From assembly GCF_000238315.3 (NCBI RefSeq), contig NZ_CP011924.1:4114001-4178000 (forward strand): a stretch of 64,000 nucleotides of DNA, given 5' to 3'. Source of the stretch: Pseudoalteromonas piscicida (GTDB lineage Bacteria > Pseudomonadota > Gammaproteobacteria > Enterobacterales > Alteromonadaceae). The notes beneath the pieces are model-generated. The model searched no databases, was not told the origin of the DNA, and worked only from the letters and a program-made list of their open reading frames with translations. Each line of letters opens with the position of its first letter. Position 1 is the first letter of the stretch. Made by a program: the position numbers and the translations under genes. Positions 1-9,257 of the stretch are shown here, piece after piece.

Positions 1-486
1 GGCATCTTTCACATCGGTAATTTGATGCTGGTTGATTAAAAATGCAGGCACCATTGAGTGTGTACCATACATCTGATTGACCGGATAAGAATGATAACGC
101 CATTTAAAATCTGCAATGGTGTTTTCAAGACCTTGCTTGAATAAGTCGTAGCTCACTTGCGTATTGGCATCTAGTTTATTTCGATCAATTGCATTAAGTG
201 CAGCTAAGTCTTGTTTCGTCAGTTCAAGATCTTCAAGTTGGCGCGCTTCGCTGCCGTCATCCCACTTGTCGTAGTCTTGTTTGATACCCATATAAGTTTG
301 GTAAACTGGGCTACGCATTACGCCACGGGTAAACGACGCTTCAAAAAGTGCGTTTGCCTTTTCTACTTCACTTTTTACGACTTGTTGTTCAGCTTTTGGT
401 GCAGGTGCTGGAGAGTGTGTGGTTTGTTGACAGCCAGCAAAAAGCGCGACGCTTACCGCTGCTGCTAAAATGGTTAATTTACGCAT
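1..486 (-). CDS. DUF885 family lipoprotein, 3' part outside window
   Basis: The frame starts at the ATG at 484-486 on the minus strand and runs off the left edge, so only the first 162 residues are visible. Residues 1-20 are a typical lipoprotein signal ending in the lipobox LFAGC with Cys20, so the product should be anchored in the cell envelope. The following region (FEASFTRGVMRSP, YDLFKQGLENTIADF) resembles the N-terminus of DUF885 proteins, large envelope proteins of uncertain function sometimes proposed to be metallopeptidases. The catalytic part cannot be checked here. The family call is from recognition of the sequence style, not from a search. Confidence 0.72.
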   Translation of the reverse strand, partial: MRKLTILAAAVSVALFAGCQQTTHSPAPAPKAEQQVVKSEVEKANALFEASFTRGVMRSPVYQTYMGIKQDYDKWDDGSEARQLEDLELTKQDLAALNAIDRNKLDANTQVSYDLFKQGLENTIADFKWRYHSYPVNQMYGTHSMVPAFLINQHQITDVKDA

Positions 487-565
487 TTTATACCCTTTTA
501 TTATATGTTGCCGAATGGCGGTTTTCATGCGGGTTGCAGTGAATATCACCCGCATAATTTCTATA

Positions 566-1702
566 TTAAACAAATAACTCTAGCAGATCGTTGAGGTATC
601 GGTGGCCTTTATTTGTAACTAGCCATGAATCGTTGGTTTCCTCAATCAAACCCTTATCTACGGCCTCAGCAATTTGCGTTGCAATAGCGCTAAGTTCAAG
701 ACCAGTGTAGTCAATAAACTGTTGTTTTGATGCGGCAGTTTTTAAACGGAACACATTCATAAAAAACTCAAATGGTCTGTCGTCGCTTGCAACATGCCAC
801 TGCTCATACAAATAGGGTTTACTCAGATCCATATAGCCGCGAGGGTGTTTTATCTTTACGGTTCTTAAGATCTGTTGCTGCTCAGGCAAAGTGATTTTGC
901 CATGTGCACCACAGCCGATCCCGAGATAATCGCCAAATTGCCAATAATTCAAGTTATGTCGACATTGAAATCCCGCTTTGGCATAGCCTGAGATCTCATA
1001 TTGCTGGTAGCCGTGCTCTGCAAGTAGTGCTTGACCTTGTTCTTGGGTGTCCCACAGTGTTTCATCCTCAGGTAAAACCGGAGGCTTAGAGGCAAACTGC
1101 GTATTTGGCTCAATGGTTAATTGATACCAAGAAAGGTGTGGCGGTGCCATCGCAATGGCTTTTTCTAAATCACCTAAGGCATCGCTAACAGATTGATTGG
1201 GAAGGCCATGCATCAAATCAAGATTAAAGCTGTTTAACCCAGCTTGGTGGGCTTCTTGAGCGGCGTTTAGCGCTTCTTGCTCGCCATGAATGCGACCAAG
1301 TTGAGTAAGCTTTTCCTGTTGTAAGCTTTGCACACCTATCGAAATACGATTGATGCCAGCCGCAACATAATGTTTAAAACGATCTGTCTCAACTGTGCCT
1401 GGATTTGCTTCTAAAGTGACTTCAATGTCATCCTCAAAACCAATTAGCGCCTCAATTTCACTGAGTAAATAGCGGTACGCTTCACCTGAAAGCAGGCTAG
1501 GGGTGCCACCGCCAATAAAGATACTACTGAGTTTACGGCCCTGAACATAGTGAAGATCGGCTTTGATATCGTGGAGCAAATGTTGAATATATTCCGTTTC
1601 AGGAATATCGCCCTTTTTACCATGGCTGTTGAAATCACAGTAAGGACACTTTTGCACGCACCAAGGTACGTGCACATAAAGACTTAATGGAGGTAGTTTC
1701 AC
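566..1702 (-). CDS. hemW: Radical SAM heme chaperone HemW
   Basis: A 378-residue protein with the radical SAM cluster motif CxxxCxxC at Cys15, Cys19 and Cys22 ([12 protein letters not shown]) and the SAM-binding GGGTPS stretch near residue 65. This N-terminus is diagnostic of HemW, formerly taken for an oxygen-independent coproporphyrinogen oxidase, which binds heme and passes it to target proteins in the cytoplasm. The length fits the family. Its start overlaps the 3' end of rdgB by 4 bases, so it is translationally coupled as the last gene of the leftward yggS-proC-yggT-DUF4426-rdgB-hemW operon. Confidence 0.95.
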   Translation of the reverse strand: MKLPPLSLYVHVPWCVQKCPYCDFNSHGKKGDIPETEYIQHLLHDIKADLHYVQGRKLSSIFIGGGTPSLLSGEAYRYLLSEIEALIGFEDDIEVTLEANPGTVETDRFKHYVAAGINRISIGVQSLQQEKLTQLGRIHGEQEALNAAQEAHQAGLNSFNLDLMHGLPNQSVSDALGDLEKAIAMAPPHLSWYQLTIEPNTQFASKPPVLPEDETLWDTQEQGQALLAEHGYQQYEISGYAKAGFQCRHNLNYWQFGDYLGIGCGAHGKITLPEQQQILRTVKIKHPRGYMDLSKPYLYEQWHVASDDRPFEFFMNVFRLKTAASKQQFIDYTGLELSAIATQIAEAVDKGLIEETNDSWLVTNKGHRYLNDLLELFV

Positions 1703-2292
1703 GCGAGGCCTTGAAAGTGACTGACGAGTTGTTTAAGTGCCTGTCCTCTATGGCTGATTGCGTTTTTTTCTTCCTTGGTTAGCTCTGCTGATGTGCAGTC
1801 TAAACCTTGTACCTTAAAGATTGGGTCGTAACCAAACCCTTCTCGGCCTTGTTGTGTTGTGGTGATTTCACCTTCCCAACTGGCCTGACAAATAATCGGC
1901 GTTGGGTCGTCAGCGTGGCGCATATAAACTAAAACACACCAAAAACGGGCGCTGCGCTCAGTTTGTTCACCAAGCGATGCGAGTAAGTGATCAATATTTT
2001 TTTGGTCGTCGGCGTTTGCGCCAGCATAACGCGCTGAATATACACCAGGTGCGCCGTTTAATGCGTCTACCTCAAGGCCTGAGTCATCGGCAATGGCAGG
2101 CAAGCCAGAAACCTTAGCTGCATGACGTGCCTTGATAATGGCGTTTTCCACAAAGGTCGTGCCGGTTTCTGCAACCTCTGGCACGTTGAAATCACTTTGC
2201 GGTAATACCTCAATGTCATACTGATTTAGCATCGCGCTAAGCTCTTTGACTTTACCTTGGTTGCCCGTGGCAAGTACCACTTTATTTGACAT
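1699..2292 (-). CDS. rdgB: XTP/dITP pyrophosphatase RdgB (HAM1 family)
   Basis: A 197-residue Ham1/Maf-fold pyrophosphatase that hydrolyses non-canonical purine triphosphates (dITP, XTP) to monophosphates and keeps them out of DNA. The signature [12 protein letters not shown] near the N-terminus, the [12 protein letters not shown] motif around residues 66-77 and the C-terminal SHRGQALK segment match the family, and the length is typical. It overlaps hemW by 4 bases and follows the DUF4426 gene by 7 bases. The same pairing with hemW and yggT is known in E. coli. Confidence 0.95.
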   Translation of the reverse strand: MSNKVVLATGNQGKVKELSAMLNQYDIEVLPQSDFNVPEVAETGTTFVENAIIKARHAAKVSGLPAIADDSGLEVDALNGAPGVYSARYAGANADDQKNIDHLLASLGEQTERSARFWCVLVYMRHADDPTPIICQASWEGEITTTQQGREGFGYDPIFKVQGLDCTSAELTKEEKNAISHRGQALKQLVSHFQGLA

Positions 2293-2299
2293 ATTTTCT

Positions 2300-2734
2300 C
2301 TACTCTACATAAAACTTCTGTGAGAACGTGAGTTTGCGGCTTTGCTTACCTTCACTGATCTCAATGTCGAAACGAAAAATATCTTCATCGTCGTAATCTA
2401 ATTGGGCAAGGTAGTATATCGCCTCACCTTCTACGACTTCTTTAAACTCTAACTGTACGGTTTTACCAAGTAAGTTTTTGGCGCTACCTGCAACGCGTGC
2501 CTTAACCGCTGGTTTTCCTGGCTTGTCGGCCAAGACCGAGATATTCACAATCGCTTTGTTACCACTACGAATTAAGCCATACGCTTTTGCAATTGTGGGC
2601 TGAACAAAAGTAGACGGGAAGGCGATGTAATGCACTTCCCAAGGACCTAAGTCTTTAAATTGGCCGCCTTGTTCATCTTGAGCGAATGCGATTGGTGCAA
2701 GCAGCATCATTAACGCAATAATAAATGGTTTCAT
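2300..2734 (-). CDS. DUF4426 domain-containing exported protein
   Basis: A 144-residue protein with an N-terminal signal peptide (hydrophobic core about residues 4-17, likely cleavage after AFA). The mature part ([17 protein letters not shown], then beta-rich sequence to the end) matches the DUF4426 type found in gammaproteobacteria between yggT and rdgB. The function is unknown; location should be periplasm. It sits inside the leftward operon with short spacers on both sides (7 and 10 bases), so it is cotranscribed with proline synthesis and nucleotide-sanitation genes, which by itself does not reveal its role. Confidence 0.8.
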   Translation of the reverse strand: MKPFIIALMMLLAPIAFAQDEQGGQFKDLGPWEVHYIAFPSTFVQPTIAKAYGLIRSGNKAIVNISVLADKPGKPAVKARVAGSAKNLLGKTVQLEFKEVVEGEAIYYLAQLDYDDEDIFRFDIEISEGKQSRKLTFSQKFYVE

Positions 2735-2744
2735 TGGGATGCTC

Positions 2745-3278
2745 CTATCTCAGTAAATCCATCATTAGGATCTGCAAAAATTGCATGCCGATAATTAAGA
2801 CTAAAATAGATAAGTCCAGTCCACCTAGTGGTGGTATCACTTTCCGAATAGGTCTTAGCATCGGCTCTGTTAATTGCTCGAACACTGCGGCAACTGGATT
2901 GTAGCCTTGCGCTACCCAACTTAAGATGGCGCGAATAATAAGGATCCAGAACACCAGACTAAATGCTTCTTTAACTACGGTAATAGCGCCGCCAATCAGC
3001 GCGCCTAAAGCGTCAAAGTAACCACCGAATAACGCCATCAGCGTCGCCATTTTGGCAAAGCCAATAATGAATGCCAGCACCAAAGAGGCAAGATCTAAAC
3101 CGCCCACACCCGGAATGATTTTTCTCAGAGGGTTCACGGCAAAAGAGGTTGCTTTAACAACCGCTTGGCTTAGCGGGTTATAAAAGTCCGCTTTGACAAG
3201 CTGCAACCAGAATCGTAGTAATACGACCATTAAAAATAGATCAAATACGATCCCGACTAAAAATTGCATGGCATTCAT
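2745..3278 (-). CDS. yggT: YggT family integral membrane protein
   Basis: A 177-residue membrane protein made of two similar halves, each with a hydrophobic helix pair followed by the YggT signature: NPLRKIIPGVGGLDLASL in the first half and RPIRKVIPPLGGLDLSIL in the second. Four transmembrane segments are visible. YggT proteins lie in the inner membrane and have been linked to osmotic tolerance and, in Gram-positives, cell division, but no molecular function is settled. It lies 10 bases from proC and belongs to the same leftward operon, as in E. coli and many relatives. Confidence 0.92.
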   Translation of the reverse strand: MNAMQFLVGIVFDLFLMVVLLRFWLQLVKADFYNPLSQAVVKATSFAVNPLRKIIPGVGGLDLASLVLAFIIGFAKMATLMALFGGYFDALGALIGGAITVVKEAFSLVFWILIIRAILSWVAQGYNPVAAVFEQLTEPMLRPIRKVIPPLGGLDLSILVLIIGMQFLQILMMDLLR

Positions 3279-3287
3279 TGGTCACCT

Positions 3288-4109
3288 TTAGATTTCTTTT
3301 TCCATTGCTTCAGCGCGCGCGATACATGCATCCATCGCGTCCGCTACGGTTTTTGGTAATTGCAGTGCTTTTAAATGCTCAACGGCTGCGTGGGTTGTGC
3401 CACCTTTAGAGGTGACGTTAGCGCGTAGCTGAGCAATGCTAATATCTGGTTGCGATAATGCCATTTCAGCCGCACCTAGCGCAGTTTGCTGCACAAGCTT
3501 TCTGGCTTCCTCAGGACTAAAACCTAGGGCTTTAGCCTTTTCTTCAATGGCTTCCATAAATAAGAAGAAATACGCTGGAGACGAACCCGTTACCGCAATA
3601 ACGTCGTTGATTTTCGACTCTTCATCAAGCCACAGGGCAATCCCCGTGGATGAAAATACTTGCTCAACATAGTCTTTTTCTTCATCGCTGATGTCGACGC
3701 CATACAAGCCAGACACACCGCGTCCAAGCAGTGATGGCGTGTTAGGCATACAGCGCACCATTTTTACCGGTTGGCCGAGCATTTCTCTCAGTCGTGCAAC
3801 GGTAATTCCGGCGGCGACAGAGATAAACAGTTTATTGCTAATATCAATATCTGCATCTTGGAAGGTCTGACACAGCTCGGCCATCATCTGTGGTTTTACA
3901 GACAAGACAATGACGTCAGCCGCGGCGACTGCTTCTAGATTATCTTGTGTTGTTCTTACCGATAATTGCTCTGCGACTTTGGCAAGTTTCTCTGCATTGC
4001 GGTTGGTGGCAATAATAGACTGCGCGTCAAAGCCACTTTTGATCATGCCACCGATAATGGCATAGCTCATATTTCCCGTTCCAATAAATGCAATTGTCTT
4101 GTTTGACAT
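3288..4109 (-). CDS. proC: Pyrroline-5-carboxylate reductase ProC
   Basis: This enzyme makes the last step of proline synthesis, reducing pyrroline-5-carboxylate with NAD(P)H. The Rossmann motif FIGTGNMSYAIIGGM lies at residues 8-22, VLSVKPQMM follows near residue 70, and the C-terminal P5CR signature VTSKGGTT is present near residue 230. The open frame extends upstream to 4181, but the ATG at 4107-4109 (MSNKTIAFIG) gives the normal family N-terminus; the upstream extension overlaps yggS and is unlikely to be translated. It follows yggS by 13 bases. proB lies 33 kb away in this window, so the proline pathway is not in one operon. Confidence 0.95.
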   Translation of the reverse strand: MSNKTIAFIGTGNMSYAIIGGMIKSGFDAQSIIATNRNAEKLAKVAEQLSVRTTQDNLEAVAAADVIVLSVKPQMMAELCQTFQDADIDISNKLFISVAAGITVARLREMLGQPVKMVRCMPNTPSLLGRGVSGLYGVDISDEEKDYVEQVFSSTGIALWLDEESKINDVIAVTGSSPAYFFLFMEAIEEKAKALGFSPEEARKLVQQTALGAAEMALSQPDISIAQLRANVTSKGGTTHAAVEHLKALQLPKTVADAMDACIARAEAMEKEI

Positions 4110-4122
4110 TGTGTTATTCACC

Positions 4123-4806
4123 TCACTGTCGTTTGCCAAAAATATCAGTACCAATGCGAACCATAGTGGAACCTGCTGCAATCGCAGTATCTAAATCGCC
4201 ACTCATTCCCATCGATAAGGTATCTAGCTGTTGATATTGGTCCTTTAGTCTATCAAAGCAAGCGCGCATTTGCTGGAAATATTGTAATTGCTTTTGTTTA
4301 TCATCGGTTTGCTCAGTGATGGTCATTAAGCCACGAAGCTCCAATTGACGACAGTCATTAATAAACTGCGCCAGCGTATCAACCTCATTGGGATGACAAC
4401 CTGATTTGTTGTCATCACCGCTAATATTGACCTGCAAGAGCACCTTGAGTGGCTTTAAGTTCGTTGGTCTTTGTTCATTTAGCCTGCGTGCGATTTTCTC
4501 TCGATCCACGCTTTGTACCCAATGGAAGTTTTCGGCGACTAATCTTGATTTGTTGGACTGGATTGGACCAATAAAGTGCCATTCAATCGCTTTGTTTTGT
4601 TTGAAGTAGGCAACTTTATCAACGGCTTCTTGTACGTAAGATTCACCGAATCGGGTTTGACCTGCCGCAATCGCAGCCTCAATATCGGCGATAGGTTTGG
4701 TTTTAGAAACCGCGAGTAATTGTACTGTTTCGCTGAATTGACAGTTTTGCTTGGCTTTTTCTATCCTGCCGTAGGCGTTATCTAAGCGTTCTGCTATTGT
4801 AACCAT
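4123..4806 (-). CDS. yggS: YggS family PLP homeostasis protein
   Basis: A 227-residue single-domain alanine-racemase-like barrel protein that binds pyridoxal 5'-phosphate and balances cellular B6 and amino-acid pools without known catalysis. The PLP lysine is Lys35 in LLAVSKTKP; FGESYVQEA, HFIGPIQSNK and the C-terminal SMGMSGDLDTAI phosphate-binding stretch are all present. It is the first gene of the leftward operon and is divergent from pilT, with only 30 bases between the two start codons, so the promoters must overlap or lie inside the coding ends. Confidence 0.95.
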   Translation of the reverse strand: MVTIAERLDNAYGRIEKAKQNCQFSETVQLLAVSKTKPIADIEAAIAAGQTRFGESYVQEAVDKVAYFKQNKAIEWHFIGPIQSNKSRLVAENFHWVQSVDREKIARRLNEQRPTNLKPLKVLLQVNISGDDNKSGCHPNEVDTLAQFINDCRQLELRGLMTITEQTDDKQKQLQYFQQMRACFDRLKDQYQQLDTLSMGMSGDLDTAIAAGSTMVRIGTDIFGKRQ

Positions 4807-4836
4807 ATAGTACTAGTGCTCATTGTGGAGTTATAA

Positions 4837-5883
4837 ATGGATATTACAGAATTATTGGCTTTTAGTGTTCAACACAAAGCATCTGACTTACACCTTTCTT
4901 CAGGTGTTTCCCCTATGATCCGTGTTGACGGGGACGTACGTCGGGTGAATATCCCGCCGTTAGAAGCAAAAGACGTCAGCAGCCTCATCTACGATATTAT
5001 GAATGATAATCAACGTCGTGACTATGAGCAAAACCTTGAGGTAGATTTCTCGTTCGAAGTGCCAAATCTGGCGCGTTTTCGTGTTAACGCTTTTAATTCA
5101 AATCGTGGTCCTGCAGCGGTGTTCCGTACTATTCCAAATCAAGTGCTGAGCTTAGATGATTTGGGGGCACCAGACATTTTTACCAAGATTTCCGACAACC
5201 CACGTGGCTTAGTATTGGTAACCGGCCCGACAGGTTCTGGTAAATCAACCACGCTGGCTGCGATGGTGGATTATATTAATAACAACAAACATCACCATAT
5301 TTTAACCATCGAAGATCCGATTGAATTTGTTCATGACAACAAGCAAAGCCTTATTAACCAACGTGAGGTACATAGAGACACGCACAGCTTTAACGCGGCG
5401 CTGAGAAGCGCACTCCGTGAAGACCCAGACGTTATTTTGGTCGGTGAATTACGTGATCTTGAGACCATTCGTTTAGCGTTAACTGCCGCGGAAACAGGTC
5501 ACCTAGTATTTGGTACTTTGCATACTACCTCTGCGCCTAAAACTATCGACCGTATTGTGGACGTGTTCCCTGGTGAAGAAAAAGACATGGTGCGCTCTAT
5601 GCTGTCAGAGTCGCTACAAGCGGTGATTTCACAAACGTTGGTGAAAAAAGTTGGCGGCGGGCGAATAGCGGCACATGAAATCATGCTTGGGATCCCGGCT
5701 ATTCGTAACCTTATTCGTGAAGACAAGATTGCACAGATGTATTCGGCAATTCAAACCGGTGCAATGCACGGCATGCAGACCATGGATCAATGCCTTACAA
5801 ATCTATTAAACCGTGGTTTGATCACCCAGCAGGATGCGCGTGCAAAAGCCCATGACAAAAATCAGTTTAATAGCGGCTATTAA
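4837..5883 (+). CDS. pilT: Twitching motility retraction ATPase PilT
   Basis: A 348-residue secretion ATPase of the GspE/PilB superfamily that powers type IV pilus retraction from the inner-membrane base. Visible elements are the N-terminal PAS-like region, the Walker A motif GPTGSGKST at residues 130-138, the Asp box and HLVFGTLHT histidine box, and the PilT-specific AIRNLIRE motif around residue 288. The length equals that of typical PilT. It is followed after 14 bases by pilU, the usual pair in twitching gammaproteobacteria. Confidence 0.97.
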   Translation: MDITELLAFSVQHKASDLHLSSGVSPMIRVDGDVRRVNIPPLEAKDVSSLIYDIMNDNQRRDYEQNLEVDFSFEVPNLARFRVNAFNSNRGPAAVFRTIPNQVLSLDDLGAPDIFTKISDNPRGLVLVTGPTGSGKSTTLAAMVDYINNNKHHHILTIEDPIEFVHDNKQSLINQREVHRDTHSFNAALRSALREDPDVILVGELRDLETIRLALTAAETGHLVFGTLHTTSAPKTIDRIVDVFPGEEKDMVRSMLSESLQAVISQTLVKKVGGGRIAAHEIMLGIPAIRNLIREDKIAQMYSAIQTGAMHGMQTMDQCLTNLLNRGLITQQDARAKAHDKNQFNSGY

Positions 5884-5897
5884 GTAGTGGTGTAGCG

Positions 5898-7019
5898 ATG
5901 AATATAGAACCGTTTTTGCAAACAATGGCCAATCAGCAAGCATCCGACTTATTCGTCTCGGCAGGGCTTGCGGTGAGCGCCAAAATTGATGGCGAACTGA
6001 GAGCGTTAAGTGAAGAAAGCTTAGATGCCGAGCAGTCACTGAACCTTGTTACCTCAATTATGAGCGACAAGCAAAAGCAAGAATTCTTTAACACTAAAGA
6101 GTGTAACTTTGCGATTGCTAACGATATTGGGCGTTTTCGTGTTTCAGCATTTTGGCAACGGGATTGTGCGGGCATGGTTATCCGCCGTATCGTTACTGCT
6201 ATTCCAGATGTCAATGAGCTCGGTTTGCCGTCGGTCCTGACCGATGTGATTATGTCCAAACGTGGCTTGGTGTTATTTGTGGGTGGTACGGGCACGGGTA
6301 AGTCAACCTCGCTTGCGGCACTACTCGGGTATCGTAATCGTAATCAACGTGGCCATATTTTGACCATTGAAGATCCTATTGAGTTTGTGCATCAACACCA
6401 AAAAAGCATCATTACTCAGCGTGAAGTGGGCATTGATACTGACAGTTTCGAATCTGCCTTGAAAAGCTCATTACGCCAAGCGCCAGATGTTATTTTAATT
6501 GGTGAGATTCGCTCGCAAGAAACCATGGAATATGCATTGAGTTTTGCTGAAACGGGGCATTTATGCGTTGCAACTTTACATGCCAATAATGCCAATCAGG
6601 CCATCGACCGTATCATGCACTTAGTTCCTAAAGAAAAGCACGATAAACTGAAGTACGATTTGGCGCTGAACTTGCGCGCTATTGTGGCGCAACAACTTGT
6701 GCCTTCTTCAAAAGGTGAAGGTCGAGAGGCGGCCATTGAAGTACTACTGAACTTCCCACTCGTTGCCGAACTTATTAAAAAAGGCGATATTGGCTCAATT
6801 AAAGAGGCAATGGCAAAATCGAAAGACATGGGCATGCAAACCTTTGATCAAGCGTTGTTTGAGCTCTATAAACAACAGCGGATCAATTATGCCGATGCAC
6901 TACATCATGCTGACTCGCCAAATGATCTGCGCCTCATGATCAAGCTTCAAAATAACGAACAAAAAGGTGCGGGCTTCCTACAAGGGGTTACGGTAGATGG
7001 GTTGGATTCGAAGAACTAA
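5898..7019 (+). CDS. pilU: PilT-dependent retraction ATPase PilU
   Basis: A 373-residue paralogue of PilT with Walker A GGTGTGKST (residues 129-137), Walker B region DVILIGEIR and the histidine box ETGHLCVATLH. It lacks the exact AIRNLIRE motif of PilT and carries a longer C-terminus, as is typical of PilU. It assists PilT in pilus retraction under load. It lies 14 bases after pilT and its last 23 bases overlap the start of the next gene, suggesting one transcript. Confidence 0.95.
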   Translation: MNIEPFLQTMANQQASDLFVSAGLAVSAKIDGELRALSEESLDAEQSLNLVTSIMSDKQKQEFFNTKECNFAIANDIGRFRVSAFWQRDCAGMVIRRIVTAIPDVNELGLPSVLTDVIMSKRGLVLFVGGTGTGKSTSLAALLGYRNRNQRGHILTIEDPIEFVHQHQKSIITQREVGIDTDSFESALKSSLRQAPDVILIGEIRSQETMEYALSFAETGHLCVATLHANNANQAIDRIMHLVPKEKHDKLKYDLALNLRAIVAQQLVPSSKGEGREAAIEVLLNFPLVAELIKKGDIGSIKEAMAKSKDMGMQTFDQALFELYKQQRINYADALHHADSPNDLRLMIKLQNNEQKGAGFLQGVTVDGLDSKN

Positions 7020-7884
7020 ACGCAGCTATCTATTCTTCGCTTTTGTGCTGAGCTTTGCTGGTGTGCTTAATGCCAGTGAAGCACTTAATGTCTTTATTAG
7101 AGATGATGTCCTCGCTGATTATCAACGTTTTGTTGGTGAACGCGACGTCACAAAAATCACCGATTTTAGTGGCCAATATCTACGCCGTGATGTTGTCGAT
7201 ATGGTGATAGCACAGCAAGCTTTGCAAAAAGGTGGCTTCGACAAAGCATTTATTTTTACGCCTGGTTTTGTCAGTTTTCGTGAATCCAATTTGCTTGAAA
7301 AAGGGGAACAACTACTTCACTTTGATAGTTATTGGAAAGCAGATCTTGAAAATAAAGGTCGGCTGCTTTTTATCAGTGAGCCTGTTATTCAAAAAGGTCA
7401 GTATTTTGCTGGTATTTATCACGGGATAGATAATCAAAAAGTAAAGCAGCTAAAAGAGGAGCAAGGGCTCACCCAGCTAACTTCGGTATCCAACCCTAAG
7501 TGGCAGACCGATTGGCAAACCTTGGAGTCACTTCCGCTTAAACAGCTTTATGCTGAACCCGATTGGATGTCACAAGCGCGTATGGTGAGCAAAGGTTGGG
7601 TCGACTTTATGTTGATGCCGCTTATGCCTAAGCTAGATAATCGTTTTGTTTTGGAAGATGTTGAGCTCATTGCTAATGAGCATCTAGTTGTGCTGTTAAA
7701 CGACAGCAGACATTTTGCGGTGTCTCGGCTTCACCCAGAAGGTGAGCGAGCGTTTGCTGCATTACAAAAAGGCCTAGCAATACTACGTGAGCAAGGCCGG
7801 ATCACTAGCGCGTATCAGCAAGCAGGGTTAATACCTGATTTGAAGAAGTACCAAGTCGTAAACCCTACACGGGAACTACGCTAG
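6997..7884 (+). CDS. Exported substrate-binding-like protein, DUF unknown
   Basis: A 295-residue protein with a basic N-terminus (RRTKR), a hydrophobic core about residues 11-24 and a probable cleavage near LNASEA, so it should be periplasmic. The rest has the look of a type 2 periplasmic solute-binding fold (paired lobes, TPGFVSFRESNLL, a C-terminal GLAILREQGRITSAYQQAG segment) as seen in TIGR02285-like and SBP_bac_3-like proteins. No ligand can be read from it. The ATG at 6997 lies inside pilU (23-base overlap), which implies coupling to pilTU; a GTG at 7042 would avoid the overlap but would remove the basic n-region. Confidence 0.6.
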   Translation: MGWIRRTKRSYLFFAFVLSFAGVLNASEALNVFIRDDVLADYQRFVGERDVTKITDFSGQYLRRDVVDMVIAQQALQKGGFDKAFIFTPGFVSFRESNLLEKGEQLLHFDSYWKADLENKGRLLFISEPVIQKGQYFAGIYHGIDNQKVKQLKEEQGLTQLTSVSNPKWQTDWQTLESLPLKQLYAEPDWMSQARMVSKGWVDFMLMPLMPKLDNRFVLEDVELIANEHLVVLLNDSRHFAVSRLHPEGERAFAALQKGLAILREQGRITSAYQQAGLIPDLKKYQVVNPTRELR

Positions 7885-8034
7885 TCATTTATACGCCTAC
7901 TCGCGGCTAGAGTTGCTTTGCTAGCTGTACAAAAACGGCGATTTCACCATAGTGTTTAGAGGAATAAGAGTTGCCTTACTGCTGGTGATTGAAAGCGTTG
8001 AGAGTCCGTTAAATATGATGGACTTTTACAGTTA

Positions 8035-8081
8035 GCCGTACCTTTAATATCAGTACTGAATTTTTGATATTAAAGGTCGGC
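8035..8081. terminator. Stem-loop, probable bidirectional terminator
   Basis: A perfect 12-base inverted repeat, CCTTTAATATCA at 8041-8052 and TGATATTAAAGG at 8065-8076, is extended by GCCG at 8035-8038 and CGGC at 8078-8081 after a small bulge. It sits between convergent genes. No long T run follows, so the terminator role is an inference from position. Confidence 0.45.
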
Positions 8082-8087
8082 GCTAGA

Positions 8088-8141
8088 TTGATATTTTTAG
8101 TGTGTTATCGCTACACCGACTACGCCGTGTATAAATATCAA
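8088..8141. repeat. Inverted repeat TTGATATTT / AAATATCAA
   Basis: Nine-base perfect arms at 8088-8096 and 8133-8141 enclose 36 bases. The GATATT core is shared with the neighbouring stem at 8041-8076, so the two structures could compete for pairing. No function is assigned. Confidence 0.4.
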
Positions 8142-8188
8142 TTCACTTGGTGGAAAATAAAGCTCAACAGGCCCAAGAGTTAGTCAGG

Positions 8189-8638
8189 CTATTCCCACAT
8201 TGCTTCAAAGTAGCTTTCGAGAATAATACAAGCAGACATGCCATCTACCTTACCTTTTGCAAGGTTCTTATAGCCACCTTGTTCAAATAAACGTGCTCTG
8301 GCGTCTGCTGTCGTCAAGCGTTCATCTTGTGTTTCTACCGGCAATCGGAAGTGGTTATGCAGGCGGTTGGCAAACTTCTTTGCTCTGAATGTTAAATCTT
8401 GATTGGTACCATCCATATTCAGTGGTAAGCCAACCACCAATAAATCAGGCTGCCACTCGTTAATGAATACGGCGATGTCATCCCAATTTGGAATGCCATC
8501 GTTTGCCTTAACAGCACCTAAACTTGATGCGGTTGCAGTGATTTCTTGACCGATAGCCAAGCCGATACCTTTAGTGCCAAAGTCAAACCCGATGACGCTA
8601 CGTTTACCTTTAGGCACTTTTTCTTTTTTGTTTTCCAT
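8189..8638 (-). CDS. ruvX: Pre-16S rRNA nuclease / Holliday junction resolvase-like RuvX (YqgF)
   Basis: A 149-residue RNase H-fold protein with the N-terminal acidic motif [12 protein letters not shown], the central [14 protein letters not shown] and the C-terminal DERLTT and [10 protein letters not shown] segments carrying the conserved acidic residues. YqgF proteins process the 5' end of pre-16S rRNA and have been linked to recombination. It is the last gene of the leftward block rsmE-gshB-yqgE-ruvX, an order shared with E. coli. Confidence 0.93.
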   Translation of the reverse strand: MENKKEKVPKGKRSVIGFDFGTKGIGLAIGQEITATASSLGAVKANDGIPNWDDIAVFINEWQPDLLVVGLPLNMDGTNQDLTFRAKKFANRLHNHFRLPVETQDERLTTADARARLFEQGGYKNLAKGKVDGMSACIILESYFEAMWE

Positions 8639-8680
8639 GAATACTTCGTTTATTAACCTAAGCTCAAAATGACAGGCTAG

Positions 8681-9238
8681 TTACGCATGACCCGCTTGCG
8701 AGCTTAATTGTGCAACGTCGATACCAAGCATTTGCACTGCTTTTTCCCAGCGCTTTTCAGGTGGTGTATTAAATATGATTTCGGGGTCTGCCTCGACGAC
8801 TAACCAAGTGTTTTCTTTCAGTTCTTTCTCTAGTTGACCACTTACCCATCCGGCGTAGCCCAAGGTGATGATAAATCCTTCGGGAGAGTGTGATGACGTT
8901 AAAGAGGCTAAAACATCTTTTGATGTGGTGATCATAATTTCAGAGCTAAGCTCTTGGCTTGAGGCGTAACCAAACTTTGGCGTATGTAATACAAAGCCTC
9001 TGTCGGTGTGAACAGGACCACCAGCGTAGATATTTACCTTAGCCGCTTGGCTAGATTTGTCGTTATCGATATCAATTTGATCAAGCAATTCGCCCACGGT
9101 GATATCGATAGGATGGTTTACCACCAACCCCATCGCGCCATCTTCGCTGTGTTCACAAAGATAGGTTACCGTATGATTGAAAAAAGGGTCGTCCATGCTG
9201 GGCATTGCCACTAAAAAGTGATTAGCGAGTGATTTCAT
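8681..9238 (-). CDS. yqgE: YqgE/AlgH family protein
   Basis: A 185-residue cytoplasmic protein of the UPF0301/AlgH family, with the characteristic N-terminus LANHFLVAMPSMDDPFF and the GLVVNHP and YAGGPV motifs. AlgH was first described as an alginate regulator in Pseudomonas, but the biochemical role remains unclear. It lies between gshB (19 bases) and ruvX (42 bases) and is probably cotranscribed with them. Confidence 0.92.
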   Translation of the reverse strand: MKSLANHFLVAMPSMDDPFFNHTVTYLCEHSEDGAMGLVVNHPIDITVGELLDQIDIDNDKSSQAAKVNIYAGGPVHTDRGFVLHTPKFGYASSQELSSEIMITTSKDVLASLTSSHSPEGFIITLGYAGWVSGQLEKELKENTWLVVEADPEIIFNTPPEKRWEKAVQMLGIDVAQLSSQAGHA

Positions 9239-9257
9239 AACCAGACCCCCTTAATGG

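Larger units (their letters stand above)
7885..8188. other. Intergenic region between converging genes with two inverted repeats
   Basis: This 304-base gap lies between the rightward pilU-linked gene and the leftward ruvX. No open frame with coding character was seen. It contains two AT-rich inverted repeats (8035-8081 and 8088-8141), described separately, which are likely the transcription stops for both directions. Confidence 0.6.
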